Shown: positions 41,544 through 50,119 of the stretch, one piece after another | Numbering within the stretch: the first letter of the stretch is position 1 | Layout of the letters: each line of letters opens with the position of its first letter | Source of the DNA: an uncultured Acetatifactor sp. | GTDB taxonomy: Bacteria > Bacillota > Clostridia > Lachnospirales > Lachnospiraceae | Assembly (NCBI GenBank): GCA_910577665.1 | Contig: CAJTOJ010000001.1 | Location: forward strand, 124,001-188,000 | Length of the DNA: 64,000 nucleotides | Reading direction: 5' to 3' | Program-made: the position numbers and the translations under genes | Notes under the pieces: generated by a model | What the model saw: only the letters and a program-made list of their open reading frames with translations | Told to the model about the DNA's origin: nothing | The model's database searches: none

Positions 41544-42131
41544 ATGGGACGGGTTGCATCCATAAACAGGAAGACAAAAGAGACTACTATCGCGATGACT
41601 TTGTGCCTGGATGGCAGCGGAAGTTCAGATATCTCCACTGGCATTGGCTTCTTTGACCATATGCTGGAGGGATTTTCCAGACATGGTTTCTTTGACCTGG
41701 ACTGCCATATAGATGGCGACCTGCAGGTGGACGGCCACCACACAGTGGAAGATGCCGGTATTGTGCTGGGGGAAGCCATCAGACAGGCCCTGGGGGACAA
41801 GCGGGGCATAAGCAGGTATGGTTCCTGCATCCTGCCCATGGACGACTGTCTGATACTCTGTGCTATAGATCTCAGCGGCAGGCCTTATTTTCGGTTTGAC
41901 GGGACTTTTCCCGTGGAGCGGATCGGGGGCCTGGATACGGAGCTGATTCGGGAATTTTTCTATGCGGTATCTTACAGTGGAGGTATGAACCTGCACTTGA
42001 AACTGTTAGACGGCAGCAATGCCCACCATATGGCAGAAGCCATGTTCAAAGCCTTTGCCAAGGCCCTTGACCAGGCAGTTTCCCTGGATCCCAGGGTGGT
42101 GGATGTGCTGAGTACAAAGGGAAGCCTGTAA
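41544..42131 (+). CDS. hisB: Imidazoleglycerol-phosphate dehydratase
   Basis: Mn-dependent dehydratase of histidine synthesis. The 195 residues start MGRVASINRKTKETTI and carry the metal motifs GIGFFDHMLEGFSRHG, DGHHTVEDAGIVLG and GSNAHHMAEAMFKAFA. It is the single-domain form without histidinol phosphatase. ATG 41544 follows GAGAAGGGAAG. The frame is open back to 41448, but that region lacks family sequence. Confidence 0.95.
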   Translation: MGRVASINRKTKETTIAMTLCLDGSGSSDISTGIGFFDHMLEGFSRHGFFDLDCHIDGDLQVDGHHTVEDAGIVLGEAIRQALGDKRGISRYGSCILPMDDCLILCAIDLSGRPYFRFDGTFPVERIGGLDTELIREFFYAVSYSGGMNLHLKLLDGSNAHHMAEAMFKAFAKALDQAVSLDPRVVDVLSTKGSL

Positions 42132-42234
42132 AGCATGGATGGGGAATGGCCGTGGCTGTCACAAAGACCTGACGCCAGGGCGTTGCCACCTTTGCCGGAA
42201 TCACATGTAGTATGAATCTAGGAGAGAAACACAT

Positions 42235-43524
42235 ATGATAGTCAAAAAATTCGTGCCATGCATCTATCTGTATCATAGCCATGCCGTTAGGACAATGACA
42301 GACCATTCCGTGGTGGAGACGGATCCATGTCGTCTGGTTCAACTTTACAATGAGCACGGCGCTGACGGACTGATTGTGTTTGACCTGTCCGAAAATGATA
42401 CTGACCATGAAGCGGCACTGGATCTGATTAGGGAAATCTGCGCAATGGCCCAGATGGATGTGATCGGTGCCGGTCCTGTGAGGCGCATGGAGGATGTAAA
42501 AAAACTTCTGTATGCAGGTTGCAGGCAGGTGATCCTGGACTATGAACAGGCAGATACGATTGCCATCACAGAAGAAGTAGCATTGAAATTCGGCAGGGAG
42601 AAGCTTCTGGCCTCTTACAACGATCCAGCCCTGCTGGAAGCCCATAAAGTCCTGCTGGAAACATACATATCCGGGCTGTTGCTTATGAATCCCCACCAGG
42701 TCCGGGAGACCCAGGCAGTCACAGACCTGCCTTTCTATGTGCAGGTGAACCAGATTGCCTTGAATAAGCTGATAGAAATCTTCGCCTATGACAATGTATG
42801 CGGGGTTACAGGTAATACCATCAACGACAACTACCGGGAGATCTTAACCTTGAAAAATCTATGTAAAGAAAGCGGCATCCAGGTGGAAACCTTTGAAGCT
42901 GCCTATGGCTGGACAGCATTCAGACAGAACAGCGAAGGGCTGGTTCCGGTTGTGGTGCAGGATTACCGTACCCTGGAAGTCCTCATGGTGGCCTACATGA
43001 ACCAGGAAGCCTATGAACAGACCCTGTATACGGGCAAGATGACTTACTACAGCAGAAGCAGGCAGGAGCTGTGGCTGAAGGGGGCAACCAGTGGACATTA
43101 CCAGTATGTGAAAAGCCTCACTGCAGACTGTGATATGGATACCATACTGGCCAAGGTCTCCCAGGTAGGAGCAGCCTGCCATACAGGGTCCAGAAGCTGC
43201 TTCTTCCAGGAGATTACCAAAAAAGACTACCAGGAGACAGATAATCCCCTACAGGTATTTGAGGAAGTCCTGGATGTGATCAAGGACCGGAAAATACATC
43301 CCAAAGAAGGATCTTACACCAATTACCTTTTTGACAAAGGATTGGACAAGATCCTGAAAAAGCTGGGAGAGGAGGCAACGGAGATTGTGATTGCCGCCAA
43401 GAATCCTGGTGCCAATGAAGTAAAATATGAGATCAGTGATTTCCTTTACCATATGATGGTACTTATGGTAGAGAAAGACGTGGGCTGGGAGGAGATTACC
43501 AGGGAACTGGCAGACAGGTCCTAG
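42235..43524 (+). CDS. hisIE: HisIE with an N-terminal HisF-like domain
   Basis: A 429-residue protein in three parts. Residues 1 to about 225 look like a HisA/HisF-type TIM barrel: KFVPCIYLYHSHAV matches the HisF start IPCLDVKDGRVV, and GAGPVRRMEDVKKLLYAGC matches its GGIR segment. The catalytic Asp11 of HisF is Tyr11 here; the other Asp aligns with Asn129, next to Asp130. About 235-335 is phosphoribosyl-AMP cyclohydrolase (GEMTYYSRSR-like KMTYYSRSRQELWLKG, CHTGSRSCFF with zinc Cys residues). About 339-429 is phosphoribosyl-ATP diphosphatase (KKLGEEATEIVIAAK). Steps 2 and 3 of histidine synthesis should be intact. hisC, hisH, hisA and hisF are not in the window. Confidence 0.88.
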   Translation: MIVKKFVPCIYLYHSHAVRTMTDHSVVETDPCRLVQLYNEHGADGLIVFDLSENDTDHEAALDLIREICAMAQMDVIGAGPVRRMEDVKKLLYAGCRQVILDYEQADTIAITEEVALKFGREKLLASYNDPALLEAHKVLLETYISGLLLMNPHQVRETQAVTDLPFYVQVNQIALNKLIEIFAYDNVCGVTGNTINDNYREILTLKNLCKESGIQVETFEAAYGWTAFRQNSEGLVPVVVQDYRTLEVLMVAYMNQEAYEQTLYTGKMTYYSRSRQELWLKGATSGHYQYVKSLTADCDMDTILAKVSQVGAACHTGSRSCFFQEITKKDYQETDNPLQVFEEVLDVIKDRKIHPKEGSYTNYLFDKGLDKILKKLGEEATEIVIAAKNPGANEVKYEISDFLYHMMVLMVEKDVGWEEITRELADRS

Positions 43525-43536
43525 GAGGTGTTTTAG

Positions 43537-43612
43537 GATTGCAAGAGCACGTAGTGCGGAGCAATCCGTGGTATCATAGGGGGCAAAATACCTTTTGCCC
43601 CCGACATCACGT
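43537..43612. repeat. Layered palindromic element between hisIE and the phosphotransferase gene
   Basis: GGATTGC (43537-43543) pairs with GCAATCC (43561-43567) enclosing GCAC/GTGC; a second, perfect 10-bp hairpin GGGGGCAAAA-TACC-TTTTGCCCCC follows. Flanking CGTG and CACG also pair. No T-tract follows, so it resembles a REP-like element more than a simple terminator. Confidence 0.55.
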
Positions 43613-43643
43613 ATATGCCAGGGCCAAAAGGAAAAGGAGTAGG

Positions 43644-44654
43644 ATGGAAAAGGCGATAGAAGAGGTATTAGAAAACTTAATACGCAGGTGTGGCCTGGGA
43701 ATAATCATGGCAGATGTGGAACCTGTAACCGGCGGCCTCATGCACAGGATATACAAAGTCACAACCGACAGCGGCGTGTACGCAGTGAAGCATTTAAATG
43801 CAGAGATTATGAAAAGGCCAGATGTACATGCGAACTTCGCAAGGGCAGAAAAAATTGAGGGAATTCTGGAGAGCAGCGATATTCCCATTGTGCCAGCCAT
43901 GGTATTTTGCGGCAATAAGATGCAAGAGATAGATGGCCAGTTTTTCTATGTATTCCGATGGCAGAAGGGAAAAATTGCCGATTGGAATCATATTTCAAGA
44001 AAGATGTGCTTTCAAGCCGGAAATATCCTTGGAAGAATCCATGCAATTGCACCAAAAAACATAGAACACCTGGAGGTCGAAATAAGTCATATAGACTGGC
44101 GGTCTTATGTGGCGAAGGCAAAAGGGAAAAACTCTGGGATTGCCTCTTTATTAGAAGAGAAGGAAGGATTTCTTGTATCTGCTGAAAGAGAATTAAACAA
44201 AGCAAGGGCCTCATTGCCCCCTGTGCAATGTTTATCCAATGAAGACATGGATCCGAAGAACATCATGTGGGACAATGGCATCCCATGGATGATCGATTTG
44301 GAATGCCTGGACTACGGAAATCCCGTATCCCACGTGATACAGTTGGCATTGCAGTGGTCAGGGATTGTCACAGGTCAGCTGGATCTTGACAAAATGATTG
44401 CCTTCTTTGACGGTTATCTGGAGGCATATGACAATTGCTTCCGGGGGTATGGCAATGTCCTGGGTGTGGCTTATACCTGGGTGGAGTGGCTGGAGTATAA
44501 TGTCCAACGGGCTTTGGGAACATGTGCGGATGAAGCAGAAAGAGAATTAGGCATTTCTGAGGTGCGAAACACAATAGACAGAATGCAGTACATCCATAAA
44601 GAAATACCCCGGATCAGGGAAGCTCTGGATACACGTCTGCCCATAAGAGACTAG
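43644..44654 (+). CDS. Aminoglycoside/choline kinase-like phosphotransferase
   Basis: A 336-residue protein with the APH/choline kinase fold: glycine loop region VEPVTGGLMHRIYKVTT, Lys in YAVKHLNAEIM, the catalytic segment NEDMDPKNIMW (the Brenner motif HxDxxxxN with Asn in place of His) and IDLECLDYGNP in place of the DFG region. ATG 43644 is preceded by AAGGAG. Composition is richer in A/T than the his operon. Such proteins phosphorylate small alcohols or aminoglycosides; no resistance profile can be inferred. Confidence 0.8.
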   Translation: MEKAIEEVLENLIRRCGLGIIMADVEPVTGGLMHRIYKVTTDSGVYAVKHLNAEIMKRPDVHANFARAEKIEGILESSDIPIVPAMVFCGNKMQEIDGQFFYVFRWQKGKIADWNHISRKMCFQAGNILGRIHAIAPKNIEHLEVEISHIDWRSYVAKAKGKNSGIASLLEEKEGFLVSAERELNKARASLPPVQCLSNEDMDPKNIMWDNGIPWMIDLECLDYGNPVSHVIQLALQWSGIVTGQLDLDKMIAFFDGYLEAYDNCFRGYGNVLGVAYTWVEWLEYNVQRALGTCADEAERELGISEVRNTIDRMQYIHKEIPRIREALDTRLPIRD

Positions 44655-44663
44655 AACGGAGTA

Positions 44664-44967
44664 CTAGTCTGTAATCTGATATTCTGAATGTTCGAGAATG
44701 CTCAATACACTTTTATAATATTCTTTTTTAGTCATAACATAATCTGTATTATAAGTAGATACTACGAAAATCGGGATACTGCTATCTGCCAGAATTGTTG
44801 AAATCTTAGATACTATTCCAATCAGAGAGAAGTCTAAAGTGCCTTGAATCCGAAACCCCTCCCAGCCATCGTCACGGCGAATCACATTGGTCTGCCTCTA
44901 AATCTACAAGAGAATAATCCTCTACAATACATACTGAAAAATCTGTATGGAGTTTCTTTAATTCCAT
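44664..44967 (-). pseudogene. ACT-domain protein, broken by internal deletion and frameshift
   Basis: The minus strand has a start at 44967 after GAGGTAAC and encodes MELKKLHTDFSVCIVEDYS, typical of small clostridial ACT-domain proteins, but the frame stops after DLEADQCDSP. The rest of the family (RDDGWEGFRIQG, LDFSLIGIVSKISTIL, STYNTDYVMTKK) continues in another frame from about 44885 to 44664. Between the two parts about 25 expected residues are missing. The longest intact piece is 73 codons. Confidence 0.7.
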
Positions 44968-45194
44968 ATTGTTACCTCACATAATTCCAAAAAGGGAATG
45001 AAACGATAAATGATATAGAGAATAATATTCTTCACTTTACAGATATTTATTTTATCCCACAAGATATTATTTATGATACCAGAATGAAAAAGAAAAGTCT
45101 AGTATTTTTTTTATTTTTTGATATACTGGGGTAACAGTTCAGCTAGTCAACCATCTGGCCAATGTTCTACGGCCACCCAGAAAGGAGCGTAAGA

Positions 45195-48100
45195 ATGAAA
45201 CTCGAAGGAGACAGGCACGTCCAGGGAACCTCCAGACCGGAAGAGGAGAAGCACCTGGAAGAGACACTCGCTGTAATCCACGCCAATGTGGATAGCTATG
45301 GACGACAGGTCCGGGAGATGCGGGAGAGCATTGATGAGATGCTGGAACACTACCACGATGACAACCCGGAACTGGATCTTCTCCTCAACAACACCATCAC
45401 CCTCCACGACCACATGGCACGGGCACTGACGCGGAATGAGAAGGCCCTGGATAAGCCCTATTTCGGAAGGATCTGTTTCTGCGATCCGGGACTGATGCGG
45501 GAGGAATCCCTCTACATTGGGCGGGGAGGCATCTCCCGGGATACCACCCACCAGGAAGTCATAGACTGGCGTGCCCCGGTAGCCACAACCTATTATGAGA
45601 ACGGGCTGGGAAAGTGCAGTTACCGCTCCCCGGCCGGCAATGAAATCGAAATCGACCTGCTGCTGAAGCGTACTTTTGAGATTGAGAAAGGCAGGCTCCT
45701 GGATTTCTATGACAGCGAGGTGATCTCCAATGACGATCTGCTCACAAAGTACCTGGCCCGGAACAAGCAGGCCGTCCTGGGAGAAATCGTGGCTACCATC
45801 CAGAAGGAACAGAATGAGATCATCCGCAAGTCCCCTTACCATAATATCATTGTCCAGGGGGTGGCAGGCTCCGGGAAGACCACGGTAGCGATGCATCGAA
45901 TCTCTTTTATCCTGTACAACTATCAGGATCGTTTCAAGCCGGATGATTTCTATATTGTGGGCAGCAACCAGATCCTGCTGAATTACATCACCGGTGTACT
46001 GCCGGACCTGGATGTGAACGGAGTGCGCCAGATGACCATGGAACAGCTTTTTGTGAGACTGCTCTATGAGGACTGGGACGGGAAAAAGTACCGTATCAGG
46101 AAACAGGCTGACCTGTCAAGGGAGGGCAGCCACAAGGGAAGTGATGCCTGGTTTCGTTCCCTGAAAGAGTATTGTGACAACCTGGAGTGGAAGCTGATCT
46201 CCACCCAGTCCATCTATCTGGATCCCATGCAATTTGTGGAAGGATTTGAGGACGGTCATACGGGAGTATTCGACAGAAGCGGCGGCAGGCAGGACCCGGC
46301 CCGCCAGATCCTGCTGGTGGACGGCCAGGCAGTGGAACGGTATATCACCCAGAATCCCAAGGTATCCATCCAGGCCAAGATCAATATGCTGAATGAGAGA
46401 CTGACTATCCGAATCAAGGATGAGTTCCTGGGAAAAGGCGTAAAATACACGGAGGCGGAACGGAAAGCCATTCTGAAGGCATACAGGAACTGGTATGGGG
46501 ACAAGGTCTGGAGGCTTTCCACCTATGACCTGTATGAGGAGTTCCTTGCAGCCCAGTCTGCCCGGGGATTCCAGATTCCTTCCCCGGGCCGGGAATTTGA
46601 TGTCTATGACCTGGCGGCCCTGGCCTACCTGTACAAACGGACCAAGGAGACAGAGGTGATCAGTGAAGCCCATCACATGGTGATCGATGAAGCCCAGGAT
46701 TTCGGGATGATGGTCTATGACTGCCTGGACTTCTGCGTGGGGGGCTGTACCTATACCATTATGGGGGATGTATCCCAGAACATCCATTTTGGCTTTGGAT
46801 TGAATGACTGGGAAGCCCTGCGCAGGCTTCTTCTGCCTAATCCTATGGACAGCTTCGGCATTCTGAAAAAGAGTTACCGCAACACCGTGGAAATATCGGA
46901 CTTTGCCACACGTATCCTGCACCATGGCAGCTTTGTGAGCTATCCGGTGGAACCCATCATACGGCATGGGGATCCGGTGGAGGTGATCCAGGAGACAAGG
47001 GGGAAGGCCCTGTGGGAACGTGGGGCCCGCATCTGCAAAAACTGGCAGGAAAAAGGGCTTCCCACCATAGCTGTGGTATGCCGCAGCCAGGAGGAAGCCC
47101 TGGCCGCAGCCAGGGAACTATCTGTCTACCTGGATCTGGGAGACAGTCTGGCTGCCCTGGAACAGGACATGGAGGGTGCCCAGTTCGAGAACGGGGTTAT
47201 GGTGCTTCCGGTAGACTATACCAAGGGACTGGAATTCGATGCCGTGCTGATCCTGGATCCTACACGGGAAGCCTACCCGGTAGATGACGGGCATGCCAGG
47301 CTGTTGTATGTGGCAGCTACCCGCGCCCTGCATGAACTATGTGTGCTGCACACCGGGAATCTCACCGGGCTGATTGCAGATCCACCCAGAGACACTGTAT
47401 CTACAGGGAAATACAGCCAGGCACAACACCAGATGAAGGACGGTGACTGTCTTGCGGCGGCCCCCTCTGTGGAAGAAGCCGGTTTTGCGGTACCCAAAGC
47501 TACCCTGTCACATCCGGCAAAGAAACCTTCTGCCAGACCCAAAGCCGCCATTCCTCCGGTATCCGCCCCGGGTTCCCCTGCAAAGCCCGGTATCCACCCC
47601 AAGGCCAGGGTAAAAGTGGTAAGAACCCCTTTTTCCAAAGCCGCCGGGGCAGAGACAGGACGCTCCACCCACCCGGTTTCCAGTACAACACATCCTTCCC
47701 AGACAGGACACCGGGCAGCCAGCCCTTCCATGCCAGCTTTTGGAGATATGCCTCCTACGGAAAAGCTGCGGATCCCTGGACATCCAAAGACAGATCTGGC
47801 TGTGCGCTGGGTATCCAGGCAGGAGGACGGACTCTATCTACAGAGCCGGTATGGCATCCTGCGTCTGGCCCCCATATCAGGTGGCATTGTACGGGTGACC
47901 TTTGCAAAAGGCGGGAAACTGGCAGACACCATCCACCCGCTGATCCAGGCAAAAAAACTGGACCGGTTCTGGACATACCGGGAGGCAGGGCCTGCCATAA
48001 CCCTGTCCACGGAGGAACTGGTCCTCCAGGCAGACAAGGCCACTGGTGCCATCTGCTATAGGACCAGGGACAAAAGACTACTTCTGGCAGAGCGAAGCCA

Positions 48101-48452
48101 GGAATGCAGACTGGCGGAAGCCAGACCTGGTGGCAACAGCCGGTGCTTTCTCTTTCTGGAACCAGATAAGAAGGAACAGCTTTTTGCCATTTCCCCAGAC
48201 AGCCAGAAATCTCTTCCCCTGCGGGGAGGTGCCAGGTACATTTCCTATGGGAAGGGCCTTCCTTTTCTGTTTTCTGACCAGGGATATGGCATACTGGTAG
48301 CTTCCTCCAGTCCTGTGTTTAGCTGCGATCTGGCCTCATATGGCACATATCTTCACACAGAGGGAGATGCACAGATGGATTATTACTTTATCGCAGGAAA
48401 AAACATTCATACCTTATTGAGCGCCTGCCGCTTTTTGCTGGGGAAGCTGTGA
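45195..48452 (+). CDS. HelD-like helicase fused to a GH31 N-terminal-like domain
   Basis: A 1085-residue single open frame. Residues 1 to about 735 are a superfamily 1 motor of the HelD/UvrD type: coiled-coil-rich N-terminus, DWRAPVATTYYENG, Walker A GVAGSGKT at 222-229, VIDEAQDFG, MGDVSQNIHFGFG, KSYRNTVEIS, VDYTKGLEFDAVLI and LLYVAATRAL. HelD frees stalled RNA polymerase in other Firmicutes. Residues about 735-865 are a Pro/Ala/Lys-rich linker. Residues about 868-1085 read like the N-terminal beta-sandwich (galactose-mutarotase-like) of GH31 glycosidases: GGIVRVTFAK, ITLSTEELVLQADKATG, LPFLFSDQGYGILV and QMDYYFIAG. No GH31 catalytic barrel follows. ATG 45195 has AAAGGAGCG; the frame is open to 45162. 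Confidence 0.8.
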   Translation: MKLEGDRHVQGTSRPEEEKHLEETLAVIHANVDSYGRQVREMRESIDEMLEHYHDDNPELDLLLNNTITLHDHMARALTRNEKALDKPYFGRICFCDPGLMREESLYIGRGGISRDTTHQEVIDWRAPVATTYYENGLGKCSYRSPAGNEIEIDLLLKRTFEIEKGRLLDFYDSEVISNDDLLTKYLARNKQAVLGEIVATIQKEQNEIIRKSPYHNIIVQGVAGSGKTTVAMHRISFILYNYQDRFKPDDFYIVGSNQILLNYITGVLPDLDVNGVRQMTMEQLFVRLLYEDWDGKKYRIRKQADLSREGSHKGSDAWFRSLKEYCDNLEWKLISTQSIYLDPMQFVEGFEDGHTGVFDRSGGRQDPARQILLVDGQAVERYITQNPKVSIQAKINMLNERLTIRIKDEFLGKGVKYTEAERKAILKAYRNWYGDKVWRLSTYDLYEEFLAAQSARGFQIPSPGREFDVYDLAALAYLYKRTKETEVISEAHHMVIDEAQDFGMMVYDCLDFCVGGCTYTIMGDVSQNIHFGFGLNDWEALRRLLLPNPMDSFGILKKSYRNTVEISDFATRILHHGSFVSYPVEPIIRHGDPVEVIQETRGKALWERGARICKNWQEKGLPTIAVVCRSQEEALAAARELSVYLDLGDSLAALEQDMEGAQFENGVMVLPVDYTKGLEFDAVLILDPTREAYPVDDGHARLLYVAATRALHELCVLHTGNLTGLIADPPRDTVSTGKYSQAQHQMKDGDCLAAAPSVEEAGFAVPKATLSHPAKKPSARPKAAIPPVSAPGSPAKPGIHPKARVKVVRTPFSKAAGAETGRSTHPVSSTTHPSQTGHRAASPSMPAFGDMPPTEKLRIPGHPKTDLAVRWVSRQEDGLYLQSRYGILRLAPISGGIVRVTFAKGGKLADTIHPLIQAKKLDRFWTYREAGPAITLSTEELVLQADKATGAICYRTRDKRLLLAERSQECRLAEARPGGNSRCFLFLEPDKKEQLFAISPDSQKSLPLRGGARYISYGKGLPFLFSDQGYGILVASSSPVFSCDLASYGTYLHTEGDAQMDYYFIAGKNIHTLLSACRFLLGKL

Positions 48453-48477
48453 TATGTCATAACGATTCTGTAGAAGC

Positions 48478-48816
48478 CTATTTCCCGCTGACAGACATGG
48501 TTTCTATCCACTGGTTCAGCGTATCCTCATAGTCGGCAGAGATGGCTTCCAGGATCCTGTCAGCGGTAAGGCCAGCGATCTGGAAGCCACCCATGTCCAT
48601 GGCCACTACCAGGCCAAACAGAAGCAGGGCCATGAGCAGCCGCACCCGGAAGAGAGAAGAGGGGTGCGGCTGCTCCAGCTCCGGTTCAGGATACAGGGAA
48701 CCGGGCTGGACAGCTCCGGTCCTGCCATACAGGATCTTCTCCCGGTTGGACAGATCATACTGGTTCTCATGGTATCTGGAACGGATCTGCTGCACCAGTT
48801 GTAATTTTTGCTCCAT
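48478..48816 (-). CDS. Small protein with one membrane helix, unknown function
   Basis: A 112-residue protein: a basic N-terminal half (LVQQIRSRYHENQYDLSNREKILYGR), a Pro/Glu-rich linker, one membrane helix (about 62-80, VRLLMALLLFGLVVAMDMG) and an acidic C-terminus (ISADYEDTLNQWI). This basic-helix-acidic layout recurs in short uncharacterised Lachnospiraceae proteins. It converges with the helicase gene 25 bases away. ATG 48816 or GTG 48822 could be the start; neither has a strong ribosome binding site. Function unknown. Confidence 0.6.
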   Translation of the reverse strand: MEQKLQLVQQIRSRYHENQYDLSNREKILYGRTGAVQPGSLYPEPELEQPHPSSLFRVRLLMALLLFGLVVAMDMGGFQIAGLTADRILEAISADYEDTLNQWIETMSVSGK

Positions 48817-49168
48817 TGTCACGTTTTCTATCTGTGATCACTCCCATTCCGCGGTCTGGCCAAACCCGTACAGGAAGCAAGGCTGCGCTGGCCTTCTGCG
48901 CTTCCCTGGGTCGTACCACCGTCCCAAAAGCTTATTACAGGATATTGTCCCGCAACACAGATTAGAACTTTTTTGTTACTGTTCACTGGATACTGCCGCC
49001 AGGCATTTTCATGCGTTCTTTGCGTAACAGACCCAAGACTGCATGTGCATCACGTTGCTGAAAGCGGCGTAGCCACGAACAGGAACCTCTTTTCCCTGTT
49101 ACAGAAGCCCTATTTGCAAAGCATTCCATCTTGTGTTAGAATAGAGAAAACAGGGCAGGAGGCGTTTC
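48817..49168. other. Intergenic region before the MoxR operon
   Basis: A 352-base gap. It contains an imperfect hairpin at 48873-48905 (GGAAGC/GCTTCC enclosing AAGGC/GCCTT) and the moxR promoter at 49114-49142. I see no convincing gene or RNA. The small open frames here have no ribosome binding site. Confidence 0.55.
49114..49142 (+). promoter_or_regulatory. Promoter of the MoxR operon
   Basis: TTGCAA (49114-49119), 17 bases, TAGAAT (49137-49142) with TGT before it, about 27 bases before the moxR start codon. Confidence 0.7.
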
Positions 49169-50119
49169 ATGGAAACAGACGGCAGGCTCTTTGGTGGGAA
49201 AATCGTACAAAACATTGCAAAGGTCATTGTGGGAAAGACGCAGACCATAAAGCTTCTTCTGACAGCACTTCTGGCAGACGGCCATGTATTGCTTGAAGAT
49301 GTACCTGGTACCGGCAAGACGAAGCTGGCCAGGGCACTGGCAAAGACCGTCCGGGCAGAGTATGCCCGGATCCAGTTTACCCCTGACCTGCTTCCCAGTG
49401 ATATCACCGGGCTGAATATCTTCCACAGGCAGCAGAATGCCTTTGTGCTGCGGAAAGGGCCTGTGTTCACCAATATCCTGCTGGCAGACGAGATCAATCG
49501 TGCTACCCCCAGAACCCAGGCCGGGCTTCTGGAATGCATGGAGGAGCGCCAGGTCACCATTGACGGGGAGACCTATACGCCAGGGAGTCCTTTTTTTGTC
49601 ATTGCTACCCAGAACCCGGTGGAGACAGCCGGGACATTTCCGTTGCCGGAAGCCCAGCTTGACAGATTTATGATGAAGCTGTCCATGGGGTTGCCGGACA
49701 GGGAAGAAGAGCTGTCCATTCTGGAAAGGTATATGGAAAAGGAGCCGTTGTCGGAGCTTGAAAGTGTCATTACCCTGGAGGAGCTTTTCACAGCCAGGAA
49801 CCATGCCGCCAGCGTCTATGTACATTCCTGCATCCGGGAATATATGGTGGATCTGGTGTCTGCCACCAGGACAGGGGCGGATATCCTCATGGGTGTAAGC
49901 ACAAGGGGAAGCTTAAATCTGCTCCGCAGTGCCAGGGCTTATGCCTACCTGGAGGGCCGAAGTTATGTGATTCCGGACGATGTGAAGGCGCTGGCTGTTC
50001 CTGTGCTGGCCCACCGGATTGTTATGGGATATGGAACCGGAGGCAGTGAAAGTCCCAGGGAACTGGTGGAACGGATCGTGGCATCGGTTCCTGTTCCCAC
50101 TGAGGATTTTACAGTATGA
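49169..50119 (+). CDS. MoxR family AAA+ ATPase
   Basis: A 316-residue AAA+ chaperone-like ATPase. Walker A is EDVPGTGKT, Walker B/sensor LLADEINRA, and ATQNPVETAGTFPLPEAQLD plus MVSTRGSLNLLRSARAYA-like GVSTRGSLNLLRSARA follow. MoxR ATPases form operons with a DUF58 (VWA-like) protein and a membrane protein and are thought to remodel or mature envelope proteins; targets are mostly unknown. GGCAGGAGGCG precedes the ATG. Its stop overlaps the next start (ATGA), so translation is coupled. Confidence 0.92.
   Translation: METDGRLFGGKIVQNIAKVIVGKTQTIKLLLTALLADGHVLLEDVPGTGKTKLARALAKTVRAEYARIQFTPDLLPSDITGLNIFHRQQNAFVLRKGPVFTNILLADEINRATPRTQAGLLECMEERQVTIDGETYTPGSPFFVIATQNPVETAGTFPLPEAQLDRFMMKLSMGLPDREEELSILERYMEKEPLSELESVITLEELFTARNHAASVYVHSCIREYMVDLVSATRTGADILMGVSTRGSLNLLRSARAYAYLEGRSYVIPDDVKALAVPVLAHRIVMGYGTGGSESPRELVERIVASVPVPTEDFTV

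Noticed and set aside
48841..49027. Small gene in the region before moxR
   Set aside because: Open frames here have no Shine-Dalgarno site and cross the moxR promoter region.
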